The translations under genes were made by a program, and so were the position numbers. The notes under the pieces were generated by a model. The model was not told the origin of the DNA. It did no database searches and saw only the letters and a list, made by a program, of their open reading frames with translations. Positions 19,888 to 29,308 of a stretch of 64,000 nucleotides of DNA are shown piece by piece. The DNA comes from Oscillospiraceae bacterium (GTDB taxonomy: Bacteria; Bacillota; Clostridia; Oscillospirales; Ruminococcaceae), in NCBI GenBank assembly GCA_015067025.1, contig SVNC01000004.1, forward strand, positions 1 to 64,000, read 5' to 3'. Positions within the stretch are counted from its first letter, which is position 1. Each line of letters opens with the position of its first letter.

Positions 19888-19919
19888 ATCCCGTAGCCAT
19901 ACAGCTACGGGATTTTTTT
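19888..19919 (+). terminator. intrinsic terminator
   Basis: ATCCCGTAGC-catac-GCTACGGGAT TTTTTT. Confidence 0.9.
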
Positions 19920-19959
19920 ACGATGAGCCGATAATCTCAGTCAAATGGACTGCGGCAAT

Positions 19960-20131
19960 TTTTAAAATCTTTGATTTTAAAAGCAATGGGAATCTTGGTG
20001 AACGTCACGTGTTTGAACAACAATTTATTGTGCATCTGCTGTGTAACCCCGCCGTTAGTCTTTGCTTTTACGAACATCTATGCTTTCAAAAGGCGGTATT
20101 TGGATCAAACGCCACGCATTTGCTTGAATTT
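19960..20131 (-). repeat. structured intergenic repeat (unit B 20043-20131 plus a partial unit)
   Basis: on the minus strand: CAAATGC-GTG-GCGTTTG hairpin, CCGCC...AACGGCGG stem, AAATTGTTGTT; matches units at 29081-29275. Confidence 0.7.
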
Positions 20132-20180
20132 TTGCGATATTTATTATATAATTATCTAAAAGATATAAGGTGAGTGACGT

Positions 20181-20531
20181 ATGAAAACAAGAAAAGAAGC
20201 TATCGACTTTTGCCTGACCCTTGCTGATGTCTATGAGGATTATCCCTTTCACGATGATAACTGGACGTTGATGCGGCACAAAGGCACCGCAAAGACCTTT
20301 GCTACCATCTATGAAAGGCAAGGGAATATATGGCTCAATTTAAAATGCGACCCTATGCTGACTGCTATGTGGAGAAGTGCATATCAGTCCGTCATACCTG
20401 CCTACCATATGAATAAATACCACTGGAATTCTGTTATCCTTGACGGCACTATTCCCGATAAGGATATAGAAATAATGATAAAGGACAGCTATCATCTTAC
20501 TTACACAAGGCCAAAGGAGAAAAAGAAATGA
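20181..20531 (+). CDS. MmcQ/YjbR family protein
   Basis: 116 aa; DYPFHDDNWTLMRHKG, NLKCDP, YHMNKYHWNSV. Confidence 0.88.
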   Translation: MKTRKEAIDFCLTLADVYEDYPFHDDNWTLMRHKGTAKTFATIYERQGNIWLNLKCDPMLTAMWRSAYQSVIPAYHMNKYHWNSVILDGTIPDKDIEIMIKDSYHLTYTRPKEKKK

Positions 20532-21040
20532 GAAGCTTATTTATAGTAGATAAAAAGGATTATGATGAAAGCTTCGCCCGTTCCAAAAGACCGTCTGCAA
20601 GAGCGGTTATCATAAAAGATAACCTTTTGGCAATGGTATATAGTGAAAAGTACAGATATTATAAATTCCCCGGTGGCGGTATAGAAAAGGGTGAAGAACA
20701 TATTTCCGCCCTTATACGAGAAGTCAGAGAAGAAACGGGACTTTCTGTTATTCCCGATACCATAAAGGAGTACGGCAAAGTAGATATTCTTCGCAAAAGT
20801 GACATCTTCGAAAACACGGTATTCTATCAGGAGAATTTTTATTATCTTTGCGATGTGACGAAAGATTTAGACAGTCAGAAGCTTGATGATTACGAGCTTG
20901 AATCAGGATTTACGTTAAAATACGTAACGGCCGATGAGGCTATAAGAACAAACAGAGAAAAATCTACGTCAGACGACGTATATATGATAGAAAGAGAAAT
21001 CCGAGTGCTGGAAATTTTAAAAGGAGAATTTGATTTATGA
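20528..21040 (+). CDS. NUDIX hydrolase
   Basis: Nudix box GIEKGEEHISALIREVREETGL. Confidence 0.92.
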   Translation: MRSLFIVDKKDYDESFARSKRPSARAVIIKDNLLAMVYSEKYRYYKFPGGGIEKGEEHISALIREVREETGLSVIPDTIKEYGKVDILRKSDIFENTVFYQENFYYLCDVTKDLDSQKLDDYELESGFTLKYVTADEAIRTNREKSTSDDVYMIEREIRVLEILKGEFDL

Positions 21041-21993
21041 AAATAGTTTTTGCAGATGCTGATACTTTAGGAGCAGATATTTCACTCGAGAAATTCAGAG
21101 AATTCGGGGAGATTGAAGTTTACGGCTTTACAAAGTCCGATGAGCTGAAATCCCGCTGTGACGGTGCAGACGTGGTTATTACAAATAAGGTCTGCGTAAA
21201 TGAAAAGACCTTAGGTGAAAATCCAACCATTAAATTTGTAGGAGTTACCGCAACAGGTACAAACGTAATCGACTTTGATTACACCAAAAAGCACGGTATT
21301 ACGGTAACCAACGTCAAGGGCTATTCTACCCAGTCGGTGGCACAGCACTCCTTCTCCCTTTTATTCTATCTGATGGAAAAAAGCTACTACTACGACACCT
21401 ACGTAAAGCAGGAAAAGTACGTAGATAACGTGCTTTTCAACCACTTGGGACAGACCTTCAATGAGCTGTACGGCAAGACCTGGGGTATAGTGGGACTTGG
21501 CGAGATAGGCAGAAGAGTAGCGGATATAGCAAAGTCGTTCGGTTGCAAGGTTATATATTATTCCACGTCAGGAAAGAATAACAATGAGAACTATAGTCGT
21601 GTGGATTTCGATACTCTGCTCAGCACTTCTGATATAGTTTCCGTCCACGCTCCATTAAATCAGTATACGGAAAATCTTTTCGACAAATCAGCCTTTGATA
21701 AAATGAAGAAGAATGCAATATTTATAAACGTCGGCAGAGGCCCTATAGTAAATGAGCAGGCGTTATATGACGCTTTGTGTGAAGAAAAGATTGCAGGTGC
21801 AGGTCTTGACGTACTGTGCGAAGAGCCTATGTCAAGGAATAACCCCTTAGTGCAGTTCAAGAACAGCAACAGACTCATAATAACTCCACACATTGCCTGG
21901 GCAACTGTAGAAGCAAGAATGCGACTTATCGAAGAGGTTTATCTCAATCTCAAAGCCTTTACAATGGGTGAAAAAAGAAGTGTAGTTGAATAA
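21037..21993 (+). CDS. D-isomer-specific 2-hydroxyacid dehydrogenase (glycerate dehydrogenase-like)
   Basis: GIVGLGEIGRRVADIAKSFG, NVGRGPIVNEQAL, ITPHIAWAT. Confidence 0.93.
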   Translation: MKIVFADADTLGADISLEKFREFGEIEVYGFTKSDELKSRCDGADVVITNKVCVNEKTLGENPTIKFVGVTATGTNVIDFDYTKKHGITVTNVKGYSTQSVAQHSFSLLFYLMEKSYYYDTYVKQEKYVDNVLFNHLGQTFNELYGKTWGIVGLGEIGRRVADIAKSFGCKVIYYSTSGKNNNENYSRVDFDTLLSTSDIVSVHAPLNQYTENLFDKSAFDKMKKNAIFINVGRGPIVNEQALYDALCEEKIAGAGLDVLCEEPMSRNNPLVQFKNSNRLIITPHIAWATVEARMRLIEEVYLNLKAFTMGEKRSVVE

Positions 21994-21994
21994 A

Positions 21995-22024
21995 AATATC
22001 AGCCCCTCTCACGAGGGGCTGATA
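21995..22024. terminator. bidirectional terminator
   Basis: ATATCAGCCCCTC-tcac-GAGGGGCTGATAT between convergent genes. Confidence 0.85.
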
Positions 22025-22053
22025 TGTGTTTTTAATCGTCTGACAGCTTTTAT

Positions 22054-24726
22054 TTATGAATTTGTTGTACCGTCAACATAGCTTGCACCACCGTAATATG
22101 CGGTAGAGCCGACCATATTATAGGTGCGTACTCTGAAGCTGTAGGTTGTACCCTTTTCAAGACCTGCTACTCTGTAGGTAACGGTATCGGATGAGGTTAT
22201 CTTCTTTACTCTCGTCCACTTGCCATCCTTTAGCATTTCTACGATATAGCCCTTTGCACTGTCATTTTTATTCCAGTTAAGACGAAGAGCTGTGCCTGCC
22301 TTGCCGCCTATTCTGAGATTTTCAGCAGAGGAAGGATTGGTTGTAAGAGAAATCGTAGAATAACCGCTGTAGTATGCAGTGCCGTTAATTGTCTTGAATG
22401 CTTTTATCCTGAAATTGTATGTGGTAGAAGCTTCAAGTCCTGTCACTCTGTAGGTGGTCTTTGTATTGCCTGCAATTCTTGCAACTCGTACCCATTTGTT
22501 GTCCTTATACATTTCTATGATATATCCGCCTGCAGACGTGTTCTTTGTCCAGTTAAGACGAAGAGCGTTTGATGCTCTGCCTCCCTCAGAAAGTCCTGAA
22601 ACAGCTGAAGGATTTGTGGTAAGAGAAATCGCATCGGTATATCCGCTGTAGCTTGCAACACCATTAACAGTCTTGAATGTTCTCATTCTGAACTGGTAGG
22701 TGGTAGAGCCTTCAAGTCCTGTCACTCTGTAGGTAGTGGTAGTGTTGCCTGCAATTCTTGCAATTCTTGTCCACTTACCACCCTTGTACATTTCTATTAT
22801 ATATCCACCTGCTGTATTGTTTTTATCCCAGTTAAGACGGAGTGCGTTACCTGATCTTCCACCCTCTCTGAGACCTGTCACTGCTGAAGGATCTGTAGTT
22901 GCACTGATTTCGGAGGAATATGCACTGTATACCTTCTGAGTGCCTACCGCCGCAATGCTTCTTATACGGAATTTATAGGCAGTGCCTGCAACGAGGCCTT
23001 CTACTGTGCAGGAGGTTGCATTACTGTCTGCAGTCTTTACTACGCTCCATTTTATACCATCGTATATTTCTATGCTATAGCCTACATTGGCATAACTGTT
23101 TTTATTCCATTTTAACGTAGCTGAAGTGCTGTTTTTTGAAGAAACGGCAAATCCTGTTACACCGGGAATAGCTGTGGTTACGGTAACTTCAGTCGATTCT
23201 CCATATACCCAGGTGTCGCCGATCAACTTACAGGGTACTATTCTGTATTTATATGTGGTTGCGGGAGTGAGATCTTCGACTTTGGTGGCAGTAATAGAGT
23301 TTTGTGCTATACCTACAACAGGATACCAATAACCGTTTTCATATTTTTCTACGTTGTAACAGGTAGCTGATGAGTTTAAATCCCAGCTGAGAGTTACAGT
23401 GGTATCTGTAGCAGCAGCCTTGAAGTTTTCTGTCTTTGTAACCTGACCGTTATTTGCAGAATCTATATCATCGGGATTTACACGATAAAGTGTAGCACCT
23501 GTTGTATCTGATTTAAACCAGTATACAAGGCCGTCTGAGAAAAGAACGGGTGCACAGTCGGAAAGATACATATAAGTATCAACTATATCTGATGTGAGAT
23601 TACCCTGTCCGTCTATCGTGCAAAGTCTTGTGTAGATAGTATAATCCTTTAACTCTTCCCACATAACAAGGAATTTGTTGTCGTTTATCTTTAAGAGATG
23701 AGGTGTACATATTTCAACGTCATCGTCATCCGTATAATTTGTAATATACTTTACAGAGGTAGAGGAAAGGTTCTTATCTGTTACAGTAATAAAGATATTT
23801 CTCATTGAATTATAGCTTATATAATCCGCACTCTGATCAGCTGTATTTCCTGCTATAACGATATTATTTGCAGTAAGCTCTACGCCGCCTACGCTGACGC
23901 CTGTAAAGTTATCACCTATAGCCCCTGAAATGGGGAGAGCGTTTATGTAGCTTACGTTTGTGATGTCGTCACCTACAGCACACTTTGTAATAACAACTGC
24001 TCTCGGATAAGCGTCACCGTGGTCTACTCTGTAGATATAATTGCCGTCAGTTTCTATAAACTGGTTGAAGGAGTGGCTTACGTAGCCGTATCTGATATTC
24101 ATAACGTCATACCAGGAGTCTACAACAGTCATAGTGCTTGTGTTCACTACAAAGGTCATATTAGCCTGGTGATGATAGCCGTCATCTGACATATACATCT
24201 CGTGGGACGTGTGTATATAGAGCTTGCCTGCGGTTTCGGTCATACGCAGTGAGCCGGCGTCAAAGGGTATGTAGGTATTTGCGCCATACACGCTTACAGT
24301 ACTTACTCTTTCACCTAATCCCTTGGTCCATTTTTCGATAAGAAGAACTTCCTGATCGTCGCTTTCTGATGAATTATTTTTGCCCCATACCAGATAGCAA
24401 TAATCACTGCCCTGATAGTATCCGCCAAAGACGTAGGAGGTCTTTGTGATGATTTTTCTGAATTTCAGCGTAAGATCGCTGTAATAATCTTCAACGATCA
24501 GCTTACCGTCATAGTATTCAATTCTTCTGAAGCCGTCGTCAGTTTCTTCCATATAGGATTTTACTGTTCTTGAATAGGTAAGATAGTCGTTCGCAGACTG
24601 GTTATAGCCTGCTGCAGAACCATTAAGTTTTACTGCGGCCCGGTCGGGTGACGTTGCCGCAGAAGCACTGACTGCTAAAATCACAGTCATCGTAAGTGCG
24701 GTTAATGTTGCTATAAGCTTTTTCAT
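22054..24726 (-). CDS. secreted protein with tandem C-terminal fibronectin type III domains
   Basis: signal peptide; ~5 Fn3 repeats (ALRLNW.KN..GGYIIEMYK..KWTRIARIAGNT..TYRVTGLE..TTYQFRMRTF). Confidence 0.88.
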   Translation of the reverse strand: MKKLIATLTALTMTVILAVSASAATSPDRAAVKLNGSAAGYNQSANDYLTYSRTVKSYMEETDDGFRRIEYYDGKLIVEDYYSDLTLKFRKIITKTSYVFGGYYQGSDYCYLVWGKNNSSESDDQEVLLIEKWTKGLGERVSTVSVYGANTYIPFDAGSLRMTETAGKLYIHTSHEMYMSDDGYHHQANMTFVVNTSTMTVVDSWYDVMNIRYGYVSHSFNQFIETDGNYIYRVDHGDAYPRAVVITKCAVGDDITNVSYINALPISGAIGDNFTGVSVGGVELTANNIVIAGNTADQSADYISYNSMRNIFITVTDKNLSSTSVKYITNYTDDDDVEICTPHLLKINDNKFLVMWEELKDYTIYTRLCTIDGQGNLTSDIVDTYMYLSDCAPVLFSDGLVYWFKSDTTGATLYRVNPDDIDSANNGQVTKTENFKAAATDTTVTLSWDLNSSATCYNVEKYENGYWYPVVGIAQNSITATKVEDLTPATTYKYRIVPCKLIGDTWVYGESTEVTVTTAIPGVTGFAVSSKNSTSATLKWNKNSYANVGYSIEIYDGIKWSVVKTADSNATSCTVEGLVAGTAYKFRIRSIAAVGTQKVYSAYSSEISATTDPSAVTGLREGGRSGNALRLNWDKNNTAGGYIIEMYKGGKWTRIARIAGNTTTTYRVTGLEGSTTYQFRMRTFKTVNGVASYSGYTDAISLTTNPSAVSGLSEGGRASNALRLNWTKNTSAGGYIIEMYKDNKWVRVARIAGNTKTTYRVTGLEASTTYNFRIKAFKTINGTAYYSGYSTISLTTNPSSAENLRIGGKAGTALRLNWNKNDSAKGYIVEMLKDGKWTRVKKITSSDTVTYRVAGLEKGTTYSFRVRTYNMVGSTAYYGGASYVDGTTNS

Positions 24727-24743
24727 AGGATTACCTCCTTAGT

Positions 24744-25511
24744 TTAAAAGAATAGATTGTTTCTTATTTCCTTTGTAGCGTATGCACCGTGAAGCTTCTG
24801 TCCGTTTTCCTTGGGATGAAGTCCGTCTATGAGATATCTGCCTTCTCCGCCGACAACTTCAAACTTTTCGCAGATACCGCAGTTATGATAGCAGTCTATC
24901 ACCTGTGCACCCATGGCACCTGCGATCTTTCTCATGACAGTCTTTATCTGGAATTTTGTCTTTTCGTTGTGCTCAGGGTTTGCCGTCTGTAAGGGGGTAA
25001 GAACAAATACTCTCGCGTCGGGATATTCCTCCATTATTTTCTGTATGCACCAGCGCATTGCACCTGCTTCTGTAAAGAGGTCGATGTTGGGATTGTTGTC
25101 AAGTTCCTTTCCCATAAGAGCGACCTTTGTATTGCCAAGACGGTTTACGTCATCGTTTGTACCCATAGCAAAAGCGAAAATATCAGGAACGGGATGTTCT
25201 CCGCTCTTTACTTCTTCAATGAATTTCTGAATATGCACGATAGCACAGTTATTCATTCTTTTCTGTAATTCTTCCTCGTCGTCTGTAGGCTCCCAGCCAT
25301 CGCTTATTCCTGCAAAATCGGGGTCGGTGTAGTTTTGTGTTGTAATACTTTTTCCGTTTACTGAAACGGTTCTCTTGTACCATACCGCACTGCCTACTGC
25401 CACGTTGTGATGTGACGCCATACCGAGGTTGTTGAACACATGGTAGGACCACTGATTGTTCTGAGTTATGCTGTCGCCGTCAACACCGAAATTAAGCTTT
25501 GAAAAATCCAT
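24744..25511 (-). CDS. SGNH/GDSL hydrolase, no signal peptide
   Basis: FGVDGDSITQ, FAMGTNDD, IDGLHPKENG. Confidence 0.85.
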   Translation of the reverse strand: MDFSKLNFGVDGDSITQNNQWSYHVFNNLGMASHHNVAVGSAVWYKRTVSVNGKSITTQNYTDPDFAGISDGWEPTDDEEELQKRMNNCAIVHIQKFIEEVKSGEHPVPDIFAFAMGTNDDVNRLGNTKVALMGKELDNNPNIDLFTEAGAMRWCIQKIMEEYPDARVFVLTPLQTANPEHNEKTKFQIKTVMRKIAGAMGAQVIDCYHNCGICEKFEVVGGEGRYLIDGLHPKENGQKLHGAYATKEIRNNLFF

Positions 25512-25515
25512 TGTT

Positions 25516-26859
25516 TTATTCTCCTTTTTGTGTCTGTTTTTTGCCATCGGGTATAAAGAATATAAATATAAGCGAGCTTATAAGTAAAGCGAAGGGGTAG
25601 AAGAGGAAGGGGATTATCTCAAAGGCGGTTATAGTCTTACCAAGCTCTGCCACCGCTGAAATAGCCACCAACATCTGTGCACCGTAAGGGATTATACCCT
25701 GGAAGATGCAGGAGAAGGTATCGAGGATAGACGCAGTTTTTCCTGCTCTTATACCGTAGTTTTCCGACATTCTTTTTGCTATCGGGTTTGCCATTATGAT
25801 TGCTACCGTATTATTTGCAGTTGCGATATCCATAACTCCAACTAAAAGACCTATGCCGAGCTGACCCGTCTTTTTGTTTTTAAAGAGCTTTCCTGCAAGG
25901 TTTAAAAGTGCCTCAAAGCCGCCGTTTTCTTTTATAAGTGCACATAAAGCGGCAACAAGAACGGCAACCATTGACGTTTCAAACATACCTGAGATGCCGC
26001 TGCCTGCATTTGCTAAAAGCTCTGTGATGCCGGTAGCACCTGTGCAAAGCATAATTACCGCACCGGATAAAATACCGATAAGCAGTACGATAAATACGTT
26101 TATGCCGATAATTCCGCCGATAAGTACTAAAACGTAGGGTATTATCTGAATAAGGTTGTAGCTTTTGAGTTCTATCTGTGATATGTTTTCGCCCTGCGAA
26201 ACAAAGAAAATGATAACAAGTGCAATTATAGCCGCAGGCAGAGCGATAAAGAAATTTTCCTTGAATTTCGTTTTCATAGGACAGCCTTGACCGTTGCAGG
26301 CGGCAATGGTGGTATCTGATATAAAGGACAGATTATCGCCGAACATTGCTCCGCCCATTACTGATGCGATGCAAAGAGGGAGAGAAAATCCCGATGCGGC
26401 TGATACCGCAAAGCCTATAGGAGCAATAAGAGTTATCGTTCCTACTGACGTACCCATTGCAGTTGATACAAAGCAGCTTACTACAAAAAGCACCACTACC
26501 GCAAACCGGGGAGGGATTATTGACAGCAGGAAATATGCAACGCTTTCGGCACTGCTTCTTCCTACCACGCCGACAAAAACGCCTGCCACAAGGAAAATAA
26601 GTATCATTGTGATAATGTTTTTGTCGCCCACGCCCTTTGCCATAATATCAAGCTTTTTGTCGAAGTTTACCTTTCTGTTTTGCAGACAGGCAACAAGTAT
26701 AGCAATGAGAAATACAAAAACGATTGGGACGTTGTAAAAGCCCATTTCAATCTTTAAAATATATTCAAAAACAATTCCTGTGCCGAGATATAGCAGTAAA
26801 AATACTCCTATCGGGATAAGGGCAAGGGGGTTGCTTTTCTTTTCGTTCAAGAAAATCAC
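25516..26859 (-). CDS. Na+/H+ antiporter NhaC family
   Basis: multi-pass; MGTSVGTI, GGAMFGDNLSFISDTTIAA. Confidence 0.9.
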   Translation of the reverse strand: MIFLNEKKSNPLALIPIGVFLLLYLGTGIVFEYILKIEMGFYNVPIVFVFLIAILVACLQNRKVNFDKKLDIMAKGVGDKNIITMILIFLVAGVFVGVVGRSSAESVAYFLLSIIPPRFAVVVLFVVSCFVSTAMGTSVGTITLIAPIGFAVSAASGFSLPLCIASVMGGAMFGDNLSFISDTTIAACNGQGCPMKTKFKENFFIALPAAIIALVIIFFVSQGENISQIELKSYNLIQIIPYVLVLIGGIIGINVFIVLLIGILSGAVIMLCTGATGITELLANAGSGISGMFETSMVAVLVAALCALIKENGGFEALLNLAGKLFKNKKTGQLGIGLLVGVMDIATANNTVAIIMANPIAKRMSENYGIRAGKTASILDTFSCIFQGIIPYGAQMLVAISAVAELGKTITAFEIIPFLFYPFALLISSLIFIFFIPDGKKQTQKGE

Positions 26860-26877
26860 CTTTCCGTTTTATAGTTA

Positions 26878-26910
26878 AAATAATTCTGTACCATTCGGCA
26901 CAGAATTATT
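26878..26910 (-). terminator. hairpin upstream of NhaC-family gene / downstream region of CBM2 gene
   Basis: AATAATTCTGT...ACAGAATTATT; position relative to the CBM2 stop (26921) fits a minus-strand terminator. Confidence 0.65.
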
Positions 26911-26920
26911 TTTATTTGTT

Positions 26921-28852
26921 TTAGGAAATTTTACAGCTTGAGCCGTTAAGTGTAGCACCATTTAACTTAAACTCGCCGGACGTGGTTATCTGAATTTCAA
27001 CTGTAAGAGTTCCGTTTGCATAAACGGAGTGATTCCAGTGCTTTTCTGTACAGTTGATATACGCCTTACCGCCGCTTACCGTTACATCGTCAGCACTCCA
27101 GGAGGTTATTGCTGACGCACCGGGAACGTCAAGTACAAGCTTCCAGCTATCAAAATTCTTTCCTGTGTTATTGGCAATAGTAAATTTAACCTGTGTTACC
27201 GTACTGCCGCCCGCTTGCCACGACGTACTTACCGTGTAGCTAAGCTCATAGTCTGATACCTGTGCAGGAGGCGGAGTTGTTTCTGGCTTTTTAGTTGTGG
27301 TTGTGGTTGTGGTTTCGGGCTTCTTTGTCGCAGTTGTCGTAGTTGTCGTTGTAGTCGTGGTAGTAGTTGTCGTAGTCGTTTCAGGAGCCTTTGTAGTCGT
27401 TGTAGTTTCAGGCTTCGGTGCGTCTGTTACCGTAGTCGTTGTATCAGGCACGGGAGCAGGCTTTACTGTAGACGTTGAAGAAGGTGTTTCGGGAGCAGGA
27501 GTAGAGGGATTATTTGCAGGTGTACTCGTCTGCGGCTTCTTTGTGGAAGTTGAGCTGCTCTGAGGCTTCTTTGTAGAAGTTGAACTGCTCTGGGGCTTCT
27601 TTGTGCTCGTGGAGGAGGACTGAGGTTTGCTTTCCTCATTGCCGCCCTGGTTTTCAGTTTCTTCTGACTGGGGAGGTACTTCTGTATCAGATGACTGATC
27701 ATCTGAATTTACAGGCTTATCAGAACCATCGGGCTTATCTGTCTTGCTTGTTTCGTTACCGTTTGCACCGGAGTTTTCGTTATCAGTGCTTACGTCAGAG
27801 CCTTGTGACTGGCTTACGTTACCGCCTACGGAAACATTGCCGTCATCTCTCTTATAGGTAAGCATCATAATAAGGCATACGATAAGCACGATAAGTGCCA
27901 CCGCACCTATTATTATGTAGAAGATAGCTTTTTTCTTTGAGCCGTCGTCCCCTTCAGGCACTTCGGTAAGCTCGGTTTCTTCTTCTTCCTTTTTTTCGGG
28001 AGGCTGCCAGTTTGCATAAAATAGCTTTGCTTCTTCTATAGTTCTCGGCTTTGTTATTTTAGAGATATCTCTTGGCGGTTCTGCACCCGACACGACTCCC
28101 ATAGCCGCAAAATAAGCCGCGTCATCCGTTATTATTTCGGTTGTCTTTGCTTTGTTTACTTCTTCTGTAGCGAAAGCAGCTTCCTCGGCAGGAGCAATCT
28201 CCTCGGCAGGAGCAATCTCCTCGACAGGAGCAATCTCCTCGGCAGGTGTAATCTCCTCGGCGGGTGTAATCTCCTCGGTAATTACAGGAGCTTCGCTTGG
28301 TACAGTCATAGTTTCTTCTGTAATGGGGAGAGCAATTTCATCCATTGCATCAGTAGCAGGAGCTACTGCAGACGCTGCTGTCATTGCCGCCATCTGTGCC
28401 GCTCTTATCTCTGAGGGACGCGGTTCCTGATTCAGTTCGATGCTGGGCATAGCATAATCAGAGCCATCGGGAGTAGCCTTCATAAAGTCTGTGGAATTTT
28501 CTGTAACCACAATGCTTGGCATATCTGAATTTACTTCAGCGGATATCATCATCGCTTCGTTTGTGGGCAAAGCCTCTACCGCTTCTACAATGGGTTCGCC
28601 GTCGTTTGCCGCTAAAGCTCCTGCACCAAAAAGATCTTCCATAGATGCTTCGGCAGTTTTTTCTGCTTGTTCTGCAGTTTTTTCGACAGTTTCCTTAGCT
28701 TCAGCCGCTACGTCAGCACCAAACAGCTCTTCGGGAGATAAAGTCGCTTCGGTAGTTTCTGCCGTATTAGTTATTTCCTCCGTCGCCTGAGCAGTATTTG
28801 CATCATTTTTAGGCGGCTGGTAATTGTTATTTTTATGCTTCTTTTTTGCCAT
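26921..28852 (-). CDS. single-pass membrane protein: acidic-repeat cytoplasmic region, TM, Ser/Thr/Pro linker, extracellular CBM2-like domain
   Basis: TM AIFYIIIGAVALIVLIVCLIMML; polyT linker; C-terminal YTVSTSWQAGGSTVTQVKFTIANNTGKNFDSWKLVLDV...CBM2 pattern; AAGGGG RBS before ATG 28852. Confidence 0.8.
   Translation of the reverse strand: MAKKKHKNNNYQPPKNDANTAQATEEITNTAETTEATLSPEELFGADVAAEAKETVEKTAEQAEKTAEASMEDLFGAGALAANDGEPIVEAVEALPTNEAMMISAEVNSDMPSIVVTENSTDFMKATPDGSDYAMPSIELNQEPRPSEIRAAQMAAMTAASAVAPATDAMDEIALPITEETMTVPSEAPVITEEITPAEEITPAEEIAPVEEIAPAEEIAPAEEAAFATEEVNKAKTTEIITDDAAYFAAMGVVSGAEPPRDISKITKPRTIEEAKLFYANWQPPEKKEEEETELTEVPEGDDGSKKKAIFYIIIGAVALIVLIVCLIMMLTYKRDDGNVSVGGNVSQSQGSDVSTDNENSGANGNETSKTDKPDGSDKPVNSDDQSSDTEVPPQSEETENQGGNEESKPQSSSTSTKKPQSSSTSTKKPQSSSTSTKKPQTSTPANNPSTPAPETPSSTSTVKPAPVPDTTTTVTDAPKPETTTTTKAPETTTTTTTTTTTTTTTTATKKPETTTTTTTKKPETTPPPAQVSDYELSYTVSTSWQAGGSTVTQVKFTIANNTGKNFDSWKLVLDVPGASAITSWSADDVTVSGGKAYINCTEKHWNHSVYANGTLTVEIQITTSGEFKLNGATLNGSSCKIS
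28192..28280 (-). repeat. 18-bp tandem repeat inside the CDS encoding (EEIAPA)n
   Basis: about five copies of ATCTCCTCGGCAGGAGCA with substitutions. Confidence 0.85.
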
Positions 28853-29080
28853 GGATATACCCCTTTCATAAACTTCCATATATAAATAAAGTATAGCATA
28901 AAATTTTACCCTTTTCAATTGAAAAAAGCAGAAAAAGCCGCCGGGCTTTTAAAATAATACCTTTTGCACAAATAATACATTAATTTACTGTGAGAAATAC
29001 CCATAGAATAGCGGACGTTTCAGCATCGTGAAATTTTAAATATATGCGGCAAGACTAATAAAGCAGCAGGCATGTATGTC

Positions 29081-29275
29081 AAATTGTTATTTGCGGGTTG
29101 CACCCGCGGGCATCTCCTGCCTTTAAAAATCATTGATGATGGCAACACATTGTGAACGGCAGGAATCATATGTTAAATGCACGATAAATTGTTGTTTGAA
29201 CGCGTGGCGTTCAATCCAATTTCCGCCTTTACTAGCCATTGCAATTGGCAAAACATTATGAACGGCGGTGTTACA
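29081..29275 (+). repeat. two tandem structured intergenic units (A1 29081-29170, A2 29186-29275)
   Basis: AAATTGTT[A/G]TTT + 6-bp/3-nt hairpin + CCTGCC..GGCAGG or CCGCC..GGCGG stem. Confidence 0.75.
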
Positions 29276-29308
29276 ATGTTGTTGTAATTTTTTTCAAATA
29301 ACCCACAA

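Noticed and set aside
24744-25511. Second CE2-type esterase
   Set aside because: It is an SGNH hydrolase but lacks a signal peptide and the N-terminal beta-sandwich of CE2; only the generic superfamily call is supported.
27290-27400. Long valine-rich plus-strand ORF (27297-27563)
   Set aside because: Antisense shadow of the poly-Thr linker of the minus-strand CBM2 protein; no RBS or family resemblance.
28192-28280. Possible CRISPR-like short direct repeats
   Set aside because: Repeats are contiguous 18-mers with no unique spacers and lie in frame inside a CDS encoding EEIAPA repeats.
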